From the NCBI GenBank assembly GCA_021791615.1, contig JAJYWG010000522.1, positions 1 through 23,947 on the forward strand: DNA of 23,947 bases. The letters are read 5' to 3'. Within the stretch, counting starts at the first letter, position 1; each line of letters opens with the position of its first letter. Both the position numbers and the translations under genes were made by a program. This DNA is from Actinomycetes bacterium (GTDB taxonomy: Bacteria > Actinomycetota > Acidimicrobiia > Acidimicrobiales > RAAP-2). The notes under the pieces were generated by a model. The model was not told where the DNA came from and ran no database searches. It worked only from the letters and a program-made list of their open reading frames with translations. Shown here piece by piece: positions 7,810-15,805 of the stretch.

Positions 7810-8916
7810 ATGGATACACTCACTTGGATGCTACGGAGAGGTCTTCGCCGGCTCTGGAGGTACCGGTACGTTGCGGTAACCGCCCTCGTCGCGTTCGCGG
7901 TAGGTGCTGCTGCCTGGTACGCAACCCTGCCCGCTCCGGACAGCATCGGTGGCGCTGGGAAGTTGAGCGCGGTGGTCTGTCCTTCTCCGGCGAGATGCCT
8001 GGCAATCGGGCAGGACGGGAACGGCCACGGCGTCCTGGCCGCATGGGACCGTGGGAGGTGGGGTCCGGTGACACCGGTGGCTGGCACCTACGCCCTCTTC
8101 GGGATCACCTGCCCGTCCAGCCGGACCTGCCTCGCCGCGGGGCAGACAGGAGCGCCCCAAGGTGCCATTGCCAAGATCGGGGGATCGCCAGCAGGTTCCG
8201 CGAAGCCAATCGCGGGCTCCGAGGTACTCTCCGGCGTGGCCTGCCCGACCGACCGCATGTGCCTGGCCGTCGGCTACGACATATACGGGCACGCGGTCTA
8301 CACGACGTGGAATGGAGCCACCTGGCATCCGCCGCTCAAGGTACGGGGGGTTGCCAGACTTGCTGCCCTCGCGTGCCCCTCCTCCCGGACCTGCTTCGCG
8401 CTGGCTCAGCAGCGCTCCGATACGGCCGCCATTGCCGAATGGCACAACGGTTCGTGGAAGCTGGCGGCTCGATTTCGCAACGTGGTGCAGCTCTCGGGCA
8501 TTGCCTGCCCTTCGTCTCTCGATTGTGTCGCCGTCGGCCAAGGGCTTCCGGCACAAGGTCTCGTGCTCCGCTGGAACGGATCTTACTGGAATGGCCCAGA
8601 CTTGCTGGCAGGAAGTGACTTGCTCGAGGACGTCACGTGTCCGGCAACGAACCTGTGCATTGCCGTTGGCACTTCCTATTCACAGGTAGGTTTGGCGGAG
8701 CAGTGGGACGGATCGCGATGGCATATGCTTCCGAGCGTACAGAACGCCTCCATCCTCTATGGTGTGGCCTGTCCGCAACCTGGAACCTGCCTCGCCGTCG
8801 GCATCAATTCTGGAGGCGACGGCGTCGGGATCAAAGTCCCCCATGCGAGCCACCGACTCGGAACGGTGGCTACGAGATCCACCCCACTCGGTCTGCACGG
8901 GAATCCTCCCCGTTGA
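7810..8916 (+). CDS. Membrane-anchored CPxxxxC repeat protein (propeller-like)
   Basis: This 368-residue protein has an Arg-rich N-terminus (RRGLRRLWRYR), then one hydrophobic helix at about residues 20-38, and then an extracytoplasmic domain. That domain is built from seven repeats with the pattern ACPSxxxCxAxG, for example 'VVCPSPARCLAIGQD', 'ITCPSSRTCLAAGQT' and 'VACPTDRMCLAVGYD'. Each repeat carries two Cys six residues apart, probably a disulphide, and is followed by a Trp-rich strand ('WNGATWHPP', 'WDGSRWHML'). Seven such blades would fit a beta-propeller. Similar repeat proteins occur in secreted proteins of Actinomycetota. No enzymatic residues are evident; a binding or scaffold role at the surface is inferred. 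ATG 7828 is an alternative start. It is separated from the next GT4 by ten bases. Confidence 0.75.
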   Translation: MDTLTWMLRRGLRRLWRYRYVAVTALVAFAVGAAAWYATLPAPDSIGGAGKLSAVVCPSPARCLAIGQDGNGHGVLAAWDRGRWGPVTPVAGTYALFGITCPSSRTCLAAGQTGAPQGAIAKIGGSPAGSAKPIAGSEVLSGVACPTDRMCLAVGYDIYGHAVYTTWNGATWHPPLKVRGVARLAALACPSSRTCFALAQQRSDTAAIAEWHNGSWKLAARFRNVVQLSGIACPSSLDCVAVGQGLPAQGLVLRWNGSYWNGPDLLAGSDLLEDVTCPATNLCIAVGTSYSQVGLAEQWDGSRWHMLPSVQNASILYGVACPQPGTCLAVGINSGGDGVGIKVPHASHRLGTVATRSTPLGLHGNPPR

Positions 8917-8926
8917 ACTGCCCTCG

Positions 8927-10057
8927 ATGACACCTGCGCACCGCGCGGTACTGATTATCGCACTCGGTTACCGCCCGAACATCGGTGGACTGGAGACTCA
9001 TCTTGACGACCTCACTTCGTACCTGGCGGGACAAGGCGTCGAAGTCGATGTCCATACCCTCCAACCCATAACGACACCCTTCAAGGGACCCCGTCTCGAG
9101 CGCCGGGCGCACCTCACGATCCATCGCTACGGATGGGTCGGCCAGGGGTGGTTCTACCAGCTTGCACGAGTACCGGTCGTCGGCTTCCTCTATTCGTTTC
9201 CCGCCATGCTCATGGTCGCAATGCGAGCGCGCCGCAATCGTGCTGAAATCGTCTACCCGCAAGGGCTCGCCGCGGCAGCAGCAAGCGCTCTGGTCTTTCC
9301 CCGCCGCCGGCGATGTGTGGCACTCCATTCCGATATCGGCTTCTCGTCGCCACTTGCCCGGCGCACGGTCAGGGGGATCCTCACTTCTGCGGACGCTGTA
9401 CTGTGCCTCTCCGAACGCGTCTGCTCTCAGGTCGGCTCCCTGGGCATCCCCCCCGAGCGCGTCCATCGATTCCGATACTGGGTCGACGTGAAGCGGTTCC
9501 AGCCGGCCCTCCGCACCTCACCCTCGATCGCTGAGCGCTCCCCCGGGAAGTTCACCGTCCTCTTCGTCGGAAGGCTTATCCCCGAAAAGGGTGTCCGCCT
9601 CGCGCTCGACGCGGCCCGTACTCTGGCTGACGGTGACGTCGAGTTTCTCTTTGCCGGCACCGGTCCTGAGGAGCGCCACATCCGGGAGTTTCATGGGGAA
9701 ACTCCGGTGAGATACCTTGGAGCGGTCACCCAGGATGCGCTGCCCGCCCTTTACTCCTCGGCCGACGTTCTGCTGGTACCGTCGCCGTCGCAGGAGGGAT
9801 TCGGGCGCGTGATCCTGGAAGCCATGGCTTGCGGAACCGCGATCATCGCCGCTCGGCGTGGAGGGATTCCCGAGGTCGTCACCCCCGACATCGGTCTACT
9901 GGTGGAACCCGACGTGGGCGAGATCGTCGATGCGATCAGAAGGCTCCGGAGCGATCCCGACACGGTCGTGCGCATGGGAGCGGCGGCCCGCACCCGTGCA
10001 CTCGCGGAGTACTCCGACTCCAACGCCGAGATGATCCTCCGAAGGCTCTTCCCGTGA
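8927..10057 (+). CDS. Family 4 glycosyltransferase
   Basis: The protein has 376 residues. The N-terminal domain opens with 'AVLIIALGYRPNIGGLETHL', the GG-x-E loop of GT4 enzymes. The C-terminal domain begins 'VLFVGRLIPEKGVRLALDAA' and holds 'EGFGRVILEAMACG' with the EX7E glutamates at about 290 and 298. Enzymes of this group are retaining GT-B transferases such as mannosyl- or glucosyltransferases. I place the start at ATG 8927, ten bases after the previous stop, because the longer open frame from 8759 lies over the CPxxxxC-repeat gene. No strong ribosome binding site is visible. The stop overlaps the next GTG as GTGA. Confidence 0.9.
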   Translation: MTPAHRAVLIIALGYRPNIGGLETHLDDLTSYLAGQGVEVDVHTLQPITTPFKGPRLERRAHLTIHRYGWVGQGWFYQLARVPVVGFLYSFPAMLMVAMRARRNRAEIVYPQGLAAAAASALVFPRRRRCVALHSDIGFSSPLARRTVRGILTSADAVLCLSERVCSQVGSLGIPPERVHRFRYWVDVKRFQPALRTSPSIAERSPGKFTVLFVGRLIPEKGVRLALDAARTLADGDVEFLFAGTGPEERHIREFHGETPVRYLGAVTQDALPALYSSADVLLVPSPSQEGFGRVILEAMACGTAIIAARRGGIPEVVTPDIGLLVEPDVGEIVDAIRRLRSDPDTVVRMGAAARTRALAEYSDSNAEMILRRLFP

Positions 10058-11256
10058 CGACTCCACTGCCGGGGAACCTCCATGTGATCGCGATGTACGC
10101 ACAGGGCGGAGGGCTCAGCGGGGGCGACCGTATATTCCTCGAACTGTCCCGTCGATGGGCCTCTCAGGGACAGCCTCTCTCGATTGCCGTCACACAAGAG
10201 GGCAAGACGATGTGCCTCCGTAATGGCATCGACTCTTCTCTTGTCACAGAATGGCCACTTGAACCGGCTCCTCGGAACCGGCTCAGCCACTATCTCCGGC
10301 TTACGCTCCATTCTCTCCGCCGTGCCCGCCATGCGCTACCCAACATCCCGGGAGAGACTATCGTCTATTCCGCCTCCGATTTCTGGCCGGACGCCCTGGC
10401 GGCAGCCGCAGCGAAGCTCCGGCACCGTGCTTCGTGGATTGCAGGGTTCTACATGTTCGCTCCCCCGCCCCACAGGGGATTCGAGGGCAGGTGGAGATCC
10501 GGAATTCCCCGCGTCACCGACGCGTTCTACTGGCTTTCCCAGAGACTGTCGCTTCCCCTGATTATCCACTTCGCGGATGCCATACTGGTCACCGGGGAGC
10601 ACGATAGGGATCGCCTGTGTCACTATGGCGTGCCGGCCTCCCGGGTCATCGTCGTCCGCGGGGGAGTGGACGTCGCGCTGGCCGATTCGACGGAACCCGG
10701 TTCCGGTCCTTCCTACGACGGAGTCTTCATCGGGCGACTGCACGTCCAGAAGGGGGTCCGCCAGCTGATCGACATCTGGTCCCGAGTCCAGCTTATCCGG
10801 CCAGGTTCGCGCCTGGCAATCATCGGTGACGGCCCTCTCCTCGCCGACCTTGTCGAGATGCGCGACCGCGCAGATTTGACCGAGCTCATCGACTTCCACG
10901 GATTTCTCGACGGACGCGAGAAATTCCGAATCGTGAAACGGTCGAGGGTGGTCCTCCATCCCTCCCTCTACGACAGTGGGGGTATGGCAGCCTGCGAGGC
11001 CTTCGCCTGCGGACTGCCTGGCGTGTCCTTCGACCTCCCGGAATTGGTCACCTACTATCCACAGGGAATGAAGAAGGTTCCCGCCTACGACCTCGACCGC
11101 TTCGCGGACGCGATCGTCTCACTTCTCGATGATTCGCCTGACCGACTGCAACTCAGCCTGCAAGCTCGTCAGCTCGCCGAGCAATGGGACTGGGACAATC
11201 GCTGTGTCGATATCGGCCGTGCGATCAACGGTGCGCTCGCGAAGTCGTCGCGATGA
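10054..11256 (+). CDS. Family 4 glycosyltransferase with DX7E variant
   Basis: This is a 400-residue protein. It starts 'LHVIAMYAQGGGLSGGDRIF', the GG loop of a GT4 N-domain, and its second domain begins 'GVFIGRLHVQKGVRQLIDIW'. The catalytic signature reads 'YDSGGMAACEAFACGLP': Asp replaces the first Glu of EX7E (Asp 307, Glu 315), a change seen in some GT4 branches. The GTG start at 10054 overlaps the preceding stop as GTGA, and the TGA stop overlaps the next ATG as ATGA. The three genes 8927-14456 are therefore very likely co-translated. The sugar specificity cannot be told. Confidence 0.9.
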   Translation: MTTPLPGNLHVIAMYAQGGGLSGGDRIFLELSRRWASQGQPLSIAVTQEGKTMCLRNGIDSSLVTEWPLEPAPRNRLSHYLRLTLHSLRRARHALPNIPGETIVYSASDFWPDALAAAAAKLRHRASWIAGFYMFAPPPHRGFEGRWRSGIPRVTDAFYWLSQRLSLPLIIHFADAILVTGEHDRDRLCHYGVPASRVIVVRGGVDVALADSTEPGSGPSYDGVFIGRLHVQKGVRQLIDIWSRVQLIRPGSRLAIIGDGPLLADLVEMRDRADLTELIDFHGFLDGREKFRIVKRSRVVLHPSLYDSGGMAACEAFACGLPGVSFDLPELVTYYPQGMKKVPAYDLDRFADAIVSLLDDSPDRLQLSLQARQLAEQWDWDNRCVDIGRAINGALAKSSR

Positions 11257-14200
11257 CCGAAGGCACAGGCATATCCATCGGAGTTGTCATTCCTGCCTAC
11301 CGCGACAGCGGAATCGCCGCCGAGTGCATCGAGTCCGTCCTCGGCTCGGACCTCCCAGCAGGTCACTCCCTGGAGCTTGTCGTGGTGGACAACTCCGTGG
11401 GTCGCGCCCGAATCGATCATCATCCCGGATCACCCGTCGCCATCCTGCGTCCTGACAAGAACCTCGGCATCTGCGAAGGCCGTAATGCCGGGATGCGGGC
11501 CCTGCCGTCCAGCGACATCGTCGTCTTCGTCGACGAAGACGTCGTTCTCGACCGACTGTGTCTCCGGGAACTCGCCGGCTTTCTCGCGACCCACGACGAC
11601 GCAGGAGTCGCCACTGCGCTGATCACCTATTCGGAATCCCTGGGCAGGATCTGGGCAGCAGGTACGAACATCGACACCCGTTCCGGACGGGTCAGCTTCG
11701 TCACCGAAGTCTCCGGATCGGAGCCGTTCCGGGTGGGAGTGGCACCTTCCGTCATCGCCGTGACCCGCGCCGCGCTCGACGTTACCGCCGGCTTCGATAC
11801 GGACTATTTCGCCACATACGAGGACAGCGACTTCTGCCTGCGGTCCGCGGAAGCAAACCTGTACACCTACTGTGTTCCCTCGGCCCGAGCCCGCCACCAT
11901 ACTCCCACCGCCGTGTCGCAACAGCGACGGCATCTCGCCTCTCGGTCCTACTGGATCGGTCGAAACCGCATCCTGTTCATGCGTCGACACGGAACCCGGC
12001 CTTCGCTCTTCGCGCTGATGTGGCCGGTCTACGCGGCCTACTATGGTCTCGTCGCGCTGGCTTCGCGGAAACCGCTCTCCTTCTTGCAATTCCTACACGG
12101 CAGTCTCGATGGGGTGTTGTTCCCCAAGCGGTCCGGATCACTCTGGCGGAGACCCGAGTGGATCGTGGTGGGCGTCGCCACCGCCCTCGTCGCGATCTGG
12201 TTCCACGGAGGTGTACTGCTCGGGGCCGGCGACCAGGGACCCTCCTTCCTGCGGCCCGACGTGGACTTCGCGTGGTCGTGGCAGATATGGAACAACGCCG
12301 CGCTGGGAGGTACCCATCCCGAGCTGGTAGCCGGATGGCCGTTCTGGGGCACTATCGATCTCTTCTGGAAGCTCGGCATTCCCGCGTGGGCCCTGGAAGC
12401 CGGCGTGTACTGGAGTTCCATGGTCGTCGCGGCCGTATCGGTCATGTCGCTGGCGCGCCACCACTGCCGAGCCGATTCTGTCGCGCCCCTCATTTCGTCG
12501 CTGGTCTACCTGTTGGCCCCCTTCACGACGATCAACGTGTGGCACCGATACCTGCTGACCTATCAGCTCTTCTTCGCCCTGCTTCCGCTGAGCCTGGCGC
12601 TGCTCCGCAAGTACTACGGGACTGGCCAATTCCGACACGTGGTGGTCCTTGTCATTGCAATGCCCTGGTTCGCGGAGTGCTTCGTCTCTCCCGGTCTCGC
12701 CGTCGTCATCGCGGTGATGATCCTCGCCGACTCTGCTTACATGGCCTGGGTGGGCGGGCGGCGTCCCGTGGGTCGGAGGTTCCTCCTCGGCTCTGGCGGG
12801 ATGATTGTCGCAAACGTCTACTGGATGATACCGCTTGCCCTCCAGGGCCCCTCCGCCCTGTCGGGCCCCGGGCTCACGGCGGCGGCGAACTACGCCAACT
12901 TCGTGGGTTCGAGCGCATACACGGATATTTCGAACGTGTTCCGGTCGCTCAACGGGTACTACCTCCAGGGTGGCCTCTCCCTCGGATGGCCATACCGTTC
13001 GGGACCCTTTCTCTCGCTGTTGTTCCTCCTTCCACTGCTCGGCTTCTCGGCCCTCCTTCTCCGGCGCAACGGCTCCTCCCTCTATCTGACCGCGCTCGGT
13101 ATCGCGGGCGTCTTCCTGGCGAAGGGATCGTCACCTCCGGGAGGCTTCCTCCTCGGCGACGTCATCCGTCGTTTCCAATTAGCAGGCTCGCTTCGCAATA
13201 CGTACGAAATGTGTGGCTTCATCTACCTGCTCGCGATCGCCTTGCTCGTCGGAGTGACGGCCTCGGAGATCTCGACTCGCCTGACCGGTTCGCGCCTGCG
13301 ACCGGCAGCCCTGCCGATCGGCATAGCGCTCCTCGTCGTATGCGGCTGGCCGACGATCTCGGGCTCCGTGTTTTCCACACCGCAGTTCGGCAGCTACCGC
13401 GTCGCACCGCCCGAGCAGTACAGCTCCCTGTCGACCACGATCGATGCACTGGGCGGACCTGAGTCAAGAGCGATCGTGGCCCCGGTCACCGATCAGGGGA
13501 TCAGCTACCTCTGGCGTCACGGTTACCGGGGCGTGGACCCCATGGACATCATGGACCCCCATTCGATCTCCATGACGTCCGGAACTGCCGCATCGCCGTC
13601 GATCCTCAGGGAGCTTGCCCGGTTCCCCGAAGGCCCCGAGGCTTCAGAGCTTCCGCGCATCCTGGGCGCCCGCTTCGTCGTGGTTCGGTCGGATATCAAT
13701 CCAAAGCCCGACCACCTGTTGCCGGTAACAGTGGTCCGGGGTGCGCTTGCCTCTTCTCCCGACTACCAACTCGTCAAGCAACGGGGTCCTCTGGCCATTT
13801 ACCGTCTTGGCGGCTGCATCGATGCACCTATGTACGCCACCCCGGTCGTCATGTTCCGGAAGACCTCCTCCTGGGAGTCTCTCGCTCAGTCGGTAGGTCC
13901 GGATTGCGCAACCGTGGTCTCCCCTCACCCTGGATTGCCTAGGATTTCAGAACCCGTTGTTCCTCCCTCTCCACCACAGTCGTTGCATTTTGTCCAGCTT
14001 TCCTCCACCGCATATTCGGCCCGTCTTCCGGCCGGCTTCACCGGCTGGGTGGTGCTCAATGTGGCGACTTCTTCAGGCTGGTCGGCGCGCCTGGTATCCC
14101 GAGTGCCATCGTGCCCACTCGCATCGGTCGCGTGCCTGTCGATCGAGACCCAGCACTCTCCCGCTCTCGCCGGTCCCTATCTCGCCAATTCGTACGCGAA

Positions 14201-14456
14201 CGCCTGGTTCGTACAGGCCGGAGGGCCGACGAACATCCTCATCCTCTACTCCCCCCAGTCCATCGTCGAAGTGTCCGCGTTGGCGTCGGCTTTCCTGCTC
14301 CTACTGTATCTGGCGTGCATCGGCCTGCTCGTTTTGCGAAGACGCCGACGGCGGCCGGCGCTTGCCGCCGTCGGCCAGGTTCCACATTACGGCAGCCGAT
14401 TCGCCGAACTTCAGGGCTACCAGGCCTATACTGAGAGGCCACAGAAGCTTCAGTAG
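11253..14456 (+). CDS. GT2 glycosyltransferase fused to a large multi-pass membrane domain
   Basis: This 1067-residue protein has two parts. Residues 1 to about 290 are a GT2 domain like rhamnosyltransferases: 'IGVVIPAYRDSGIAAECI', then 'DNSVGR', then the metal-binding DED at 94-96 in 'VVFVDEDVVLD', and 'GFDTDYFATYEDSDFCLR' as the catalytic-base region. From about residue 302 a series of hydrophobic helices follows to about 700. A hydrophilic extracytoplasmic domain comes next (about 720-1000), then a last helix 'ALASAFLLLLYLACIGLLVL' and a basic tail. The membrane part looks like a GT-C or polymerase-type protein, for example arabinofuranosyltransferase-like, but I cannot assign it firmly. 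The start ATG overlaps the previous stop. It is the last gene of the operon and no clear terminator follows. Confidence 0.85.
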   Translation: MTEGTGISIGVVIPAYRDSGIAAECIESVLGSDLPAGHSLELVVVDNSVGRARIDHHPGSPVAILRPDKNLGICEGRNAGMRALPSSDIVVFVDEDVVLDRLCLRELAGFLATHDDAGVATALITYSESLGRIWAAGTNIDTRSGRVSFVTEVSGSEPFRVGVAPSVIAVTRAALDVTAGFDTDYFATYEDSDFCLRSAEANLYTYCVPSARARHHTPTAVSQQRRHLASRSYWIGRNRILFMRRHGTRPSLFALMWPVYAAYYGLVALASRKPLSFLQFLHGSLDGVLFPKRSGSLWRRPEWIVVGVATALVAIWFHGGVLLGAGDQGPSFLRPDVDFAWSWQIWNNAALGGTHPELVAGWPFWGTIDLFWKLGIPAWALEAGVYWSSMVVAAVSVMSLARHHCRADSVAPLISSLVYLLAPFTTINVWHRYLLTYQLFFALLPLSLALLRKYYGTGQFRHVVVLVIAMPWFAECFVSPGLAVVIAVMILADSAYMAWVGGRRPVGRRFLLGSGGMIVANVYWMIPLALQGPSALSGPGLTAAANYANFVGSSAYTDISNVFRSLNGYYLQGGLSLGWPYRSGPFLSLLFLLPLLGFSALLLRRNGSSLYLTALGIAGVFLAKGSSPPGGFLLGDVIRRFQLAGSLRNTYEMCGFIYLLAIALLVGVTASEISTRLTGSRLRPAALPIGIALLVVCGWPTISGSVFSTPQFGSYRVAPPEQYSSLSTTIDALGGPESRAIVAPVTDQGISYLWRHGYRGVDPMDIMDPHSISMTSGTAASPSILRELARFPEGPEASELPRILGARFVVVRSDINPKPDHLLPVTVVRGALASSPDYQLVKQRGPLAIYRLGGCIDAPMYATPVVMFRKTSSWESLAQSVGPDCATVVSPHPGLPRISEPVVPPSPPQSLHFVQLSSTAYSARLPAGFTGWVVLNVATSSGWSARLVSRVPSCPLASVACLSIETQHSPALAGPYLANSYANAWFVQAGGPTNILILYSPQSIVEVSALASAFLLLLYLACIGLLVLRRRRRRPALAAVGQVPHYGSRFAELQGYQAYTERPQKLQ

Positions 14457-14767
14457 CGAGGCGTTGAGATGACACGGACCGGTTCAGGCGTAGATCTGAT
14501 ACGAGTTCGGACTATGTCTTGGGCAGTCAATGGCGACTGTGACCACGCTCTACTTCGACGACCGGTACTTTCGGCGTGACGCTGCGGGAGCAGCATGAAG
14601 CGTTCCCACGATAGCGGCTACGCCACCGTGCTCGAGTGCGCAACGGCGCGCTCCGCGGAGCAATCGTGGTTCGTTGCGGGTGATGGCTTCGATGCCTGTG
14701 AAGTGCGAGCGCTCCACGGCGGAGCCGACCGACAGCGCTACACGGCGGAGCCGAGCAGCACAAGTGA
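14457..14767 (+). other. Gene-poor stretch after the glycan operon
   Basis: I see no convincing intact gene here. Short open frames such as ATG 14530 (22 codons) and ATG 14595 (63 codons) lack recognisable motifs. The only clear structure is a copy of the dispersed 'GVTLREQHEAF' segment at 14573-14619. The stretch marks the change from the dense glycan operon to fragmented accessory DNA. Confidence 0.5.
14573..14619 (+). repeat. Dispersed 'GVTLREQHEAF' segment, copy A
   Basis: This copy matches 17485-17531 at nearly every base; the differences are in the few codons just before the TAG. In the frame of the match it reads Gly-Val-Thr-Leu-Arg-Glu-Gln-His-Glu-Ala-Phe-Pro-Arg-stop. The core GCTGC-GGGA-GCAGC can also form a five-pair hairpin with a GGGA loop. 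Confidence 0.8.
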
Positions 14768-14773
14768 GCGTGG

Positions 14774-15070
14774 CAGTTCGATCTGAACACCGGCGAGATT
14801 GCCGACTTGTCCGGCGTGAAGCGCCGGGCAGTCGAGCAATGGGAGCACAAGGGCGACGTACCTGCCGCCCGGCTAGAGAAGCTCGCGAAGCTCCTCTCGG
14901 TGGGCGAGCTGTTGGAGCGCAAGCTGAGTCCGGGCCGGCTTCCCCTTGTAGCGCGGCGCCGGGCCGACGTCTACAGCGGCCTCATGATGCTCGAAATGCT
15001 GCGAGCCGACCGCGACGGCGAGCTGCGTGAGCTGACCGAGCGAGCCTTCGACTGGTCGGGCACCGCGTAA
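14774..15070 (+). pseudogene. Xre/MbcA-like antitoxin remnant
   Basis: In frame from a stop at 14765, the sequence encodes 'TGEIADLSGVKRRAVEQWEH', which looks like helices 2-3 of an Xre-type helix-turn-helix. It is followed by 'PAARLEKLAKLLSVGELLER' and ends 'ERAFDWSGTA'. This order (HTH, then a helical dimerisation part) matches antitoxins of the Xre/MbcA group that partner RES-type toxins. There is no upstream ATG/GTG in frame; TTG 14807 cuts the HTH in half, so the N-terminus seems lost. No toxin gene follows: the next gene is convergent and unrelated. I read it as an orphan, 5'-truncated antitoxin. A short functional protein from TTG 14807 (87 residues) cannot be excluded. Confidence 0.5.
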
Positions 15071-15085
15071 TGGAGGTCATGGAGG

Positions 15086-15372
15086 TCAGCTTGCCTGGAG
15101 GAACTGCCGAATGGCTTCGCGGATGACCTCCGAGGTCGTCGTCCCGGTCATCTGTGCACGCTCGACGAGCTTTTCCCGCAGTTCAGGATCGAGGCGTACC
15201 GATTCGACGCTGGCCGGGGCAGAGCCCAGCGAGGGCCGGCCCCGCCTGCCACGGCGGGCGAGCAGCTTCTCCACGTCTAGCCAGCCTCGGCTTCGGCGGC
15301 GAGAGCTTCGATCTCGGTATCGGTGATGGGACGGCCAGAGCCAGTATGACCGTAGACCTGGGGCTTCTTCAT
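15086..15372 (-). pseudogene. Ribbon-helix-helix (CopG-type) antitoxin, frameshifted
   Basis: From ATG 15372 the frame reads 'MKKPQVYGHTGSGRPITDTE', then 'IEALAAEAEAG', and hits TAG at 15279-15277. In the next frame the protein continues without loss: 'DVEKLLARRGRRGRPSLGS', then 'APASVESVRLDPELREKLVE', and the ribbon-helix-helix C-terminus 'TTTSEVIREAIRQFLQAS'. Adding one base at the junction (GGCTA-GACGTG to GGCTACGACGTG) restores '..EAGYDVEKL..', the usual form of this antitoxin family. So one nucleotide is missing near 15278. The gene is otherwise complete at about 95 residues. It is either a recent pseudogene or a sequencing error. The DUF2283 remnant lies just upstream on the same strand. 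Confidence 0.75.
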
Positions 15373-15390
15373 GGATCGAGCAACCTGTAA

Positions 15391-15561
15391 TCACCGGGCC
15401 CGACGGCGCGCACCGGGAGCCTTCAGCACCTCGATGCCCACCGGATCCCCGGCGGTGTCTAGGTCGACCGCCACCAAGTCGCCCACGTTGTCGGTGCTCG
15501 CCACCGCGGCGTCGCTCACCTTGACGTAGAGACGGCCGGGGCGAACAACCCGGCCGTCTTC
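15391..15561 (-). pseudogene. DUF2283-like protein, 5'-truncated
   Basis: The frame reads 'RLYVKVSDAAVASTDNVGD', then 'LVAVDLDTAGDPVGIEVLKA', ending 'PGARRRAR'. This matches the body of DUF2283 proteins (strand, S-D-x-x-V, then V-D-x-D-x-x-G-x-x-x-G-I-E-x-L). The usual N-terminal Y-D-x-x-A-D-A-L strand is absent, replaced by 'EDGRVVRPG'. No ATG start exists; GTG 15519 would give 42 residues. It starts directly after the stop of the 80-residue gene and ends 18 bases before the antitoxin start. DUF2283 genes often sit beside small toxin-type genes; the function is unknown. Confidence 0.55.
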
Positions 15562-15804
15562 TCATGCGACTGAGCGTGCCCGCTTTGTGAAGGCGAGGAC
15601 GTTCAGGACGATCGTGCCGTCGGGACGGATTTCCTCGACGACGGCTTCGGTTGGTCCGCGGCTGCCGTCCGCGACCATGACGTGGTCTCCGGCGTGGAGC
15701 TCCTCGTCGTAGTCCCAGTCGGCAAGGCCCGAATAGGCCCGGCCGCCATTGGCCTTGACGAAGGCAAGGTCAGCGGCGAGAAGGGGCAGCCCCACATGCT
15801 CCAT
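15562..15804 (-). CDS. Hypothetical protein, 80 residues, second gene of an unknown pair
   Basis: I do not recognise this protein. It starts 'MEHVGLPLLAADLAFVKANG', continues 'GRAYSGLADWDYDEELHAGD', and then has a beta-rich half 'HVMVADGSRGPTEAVVEEI' and 'RPDGTIVLNVLAF', rather like a small barrel ('GDHV.V.DG' turn). Its ATG lies one base after the stop of the 160-residue gene upstream, so the two are almost certainly co-translated. No signal peptide, membrane segment or catalytic motif is visible. The small size, tight coupling and position among toxin-antitoxin fragments make a TA-like or accessory regulator role possible, but nothing in the sequence shows it. Confidence 0.65.
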   Translation of the reverse strand: MEHVGLPLLAADLAFVKANGGRAYSGLADWDYDEELHAGDHVMVADGSRGPTEAVVEEIRPDGTIVLNVLAFTKRARSVA

Positions 15805-15805
15805 G

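Noticed and set aside
14595..14786. 63-codon plus-strand frame starting in repeat copy A
   Set aside because: Starts in a different frame from the conserved reading of the repeat and shows no motif or neighbour that would support it.
15086..15565. 159-codon minus-strand open frame ending in an RHH domain
   Set aside because: Only the C-terminal 65 residues are real; the rest is a wrong-frame reading of the DUF2283 remnant and of the antitoxin N-terminus, joined because of the frameshift.
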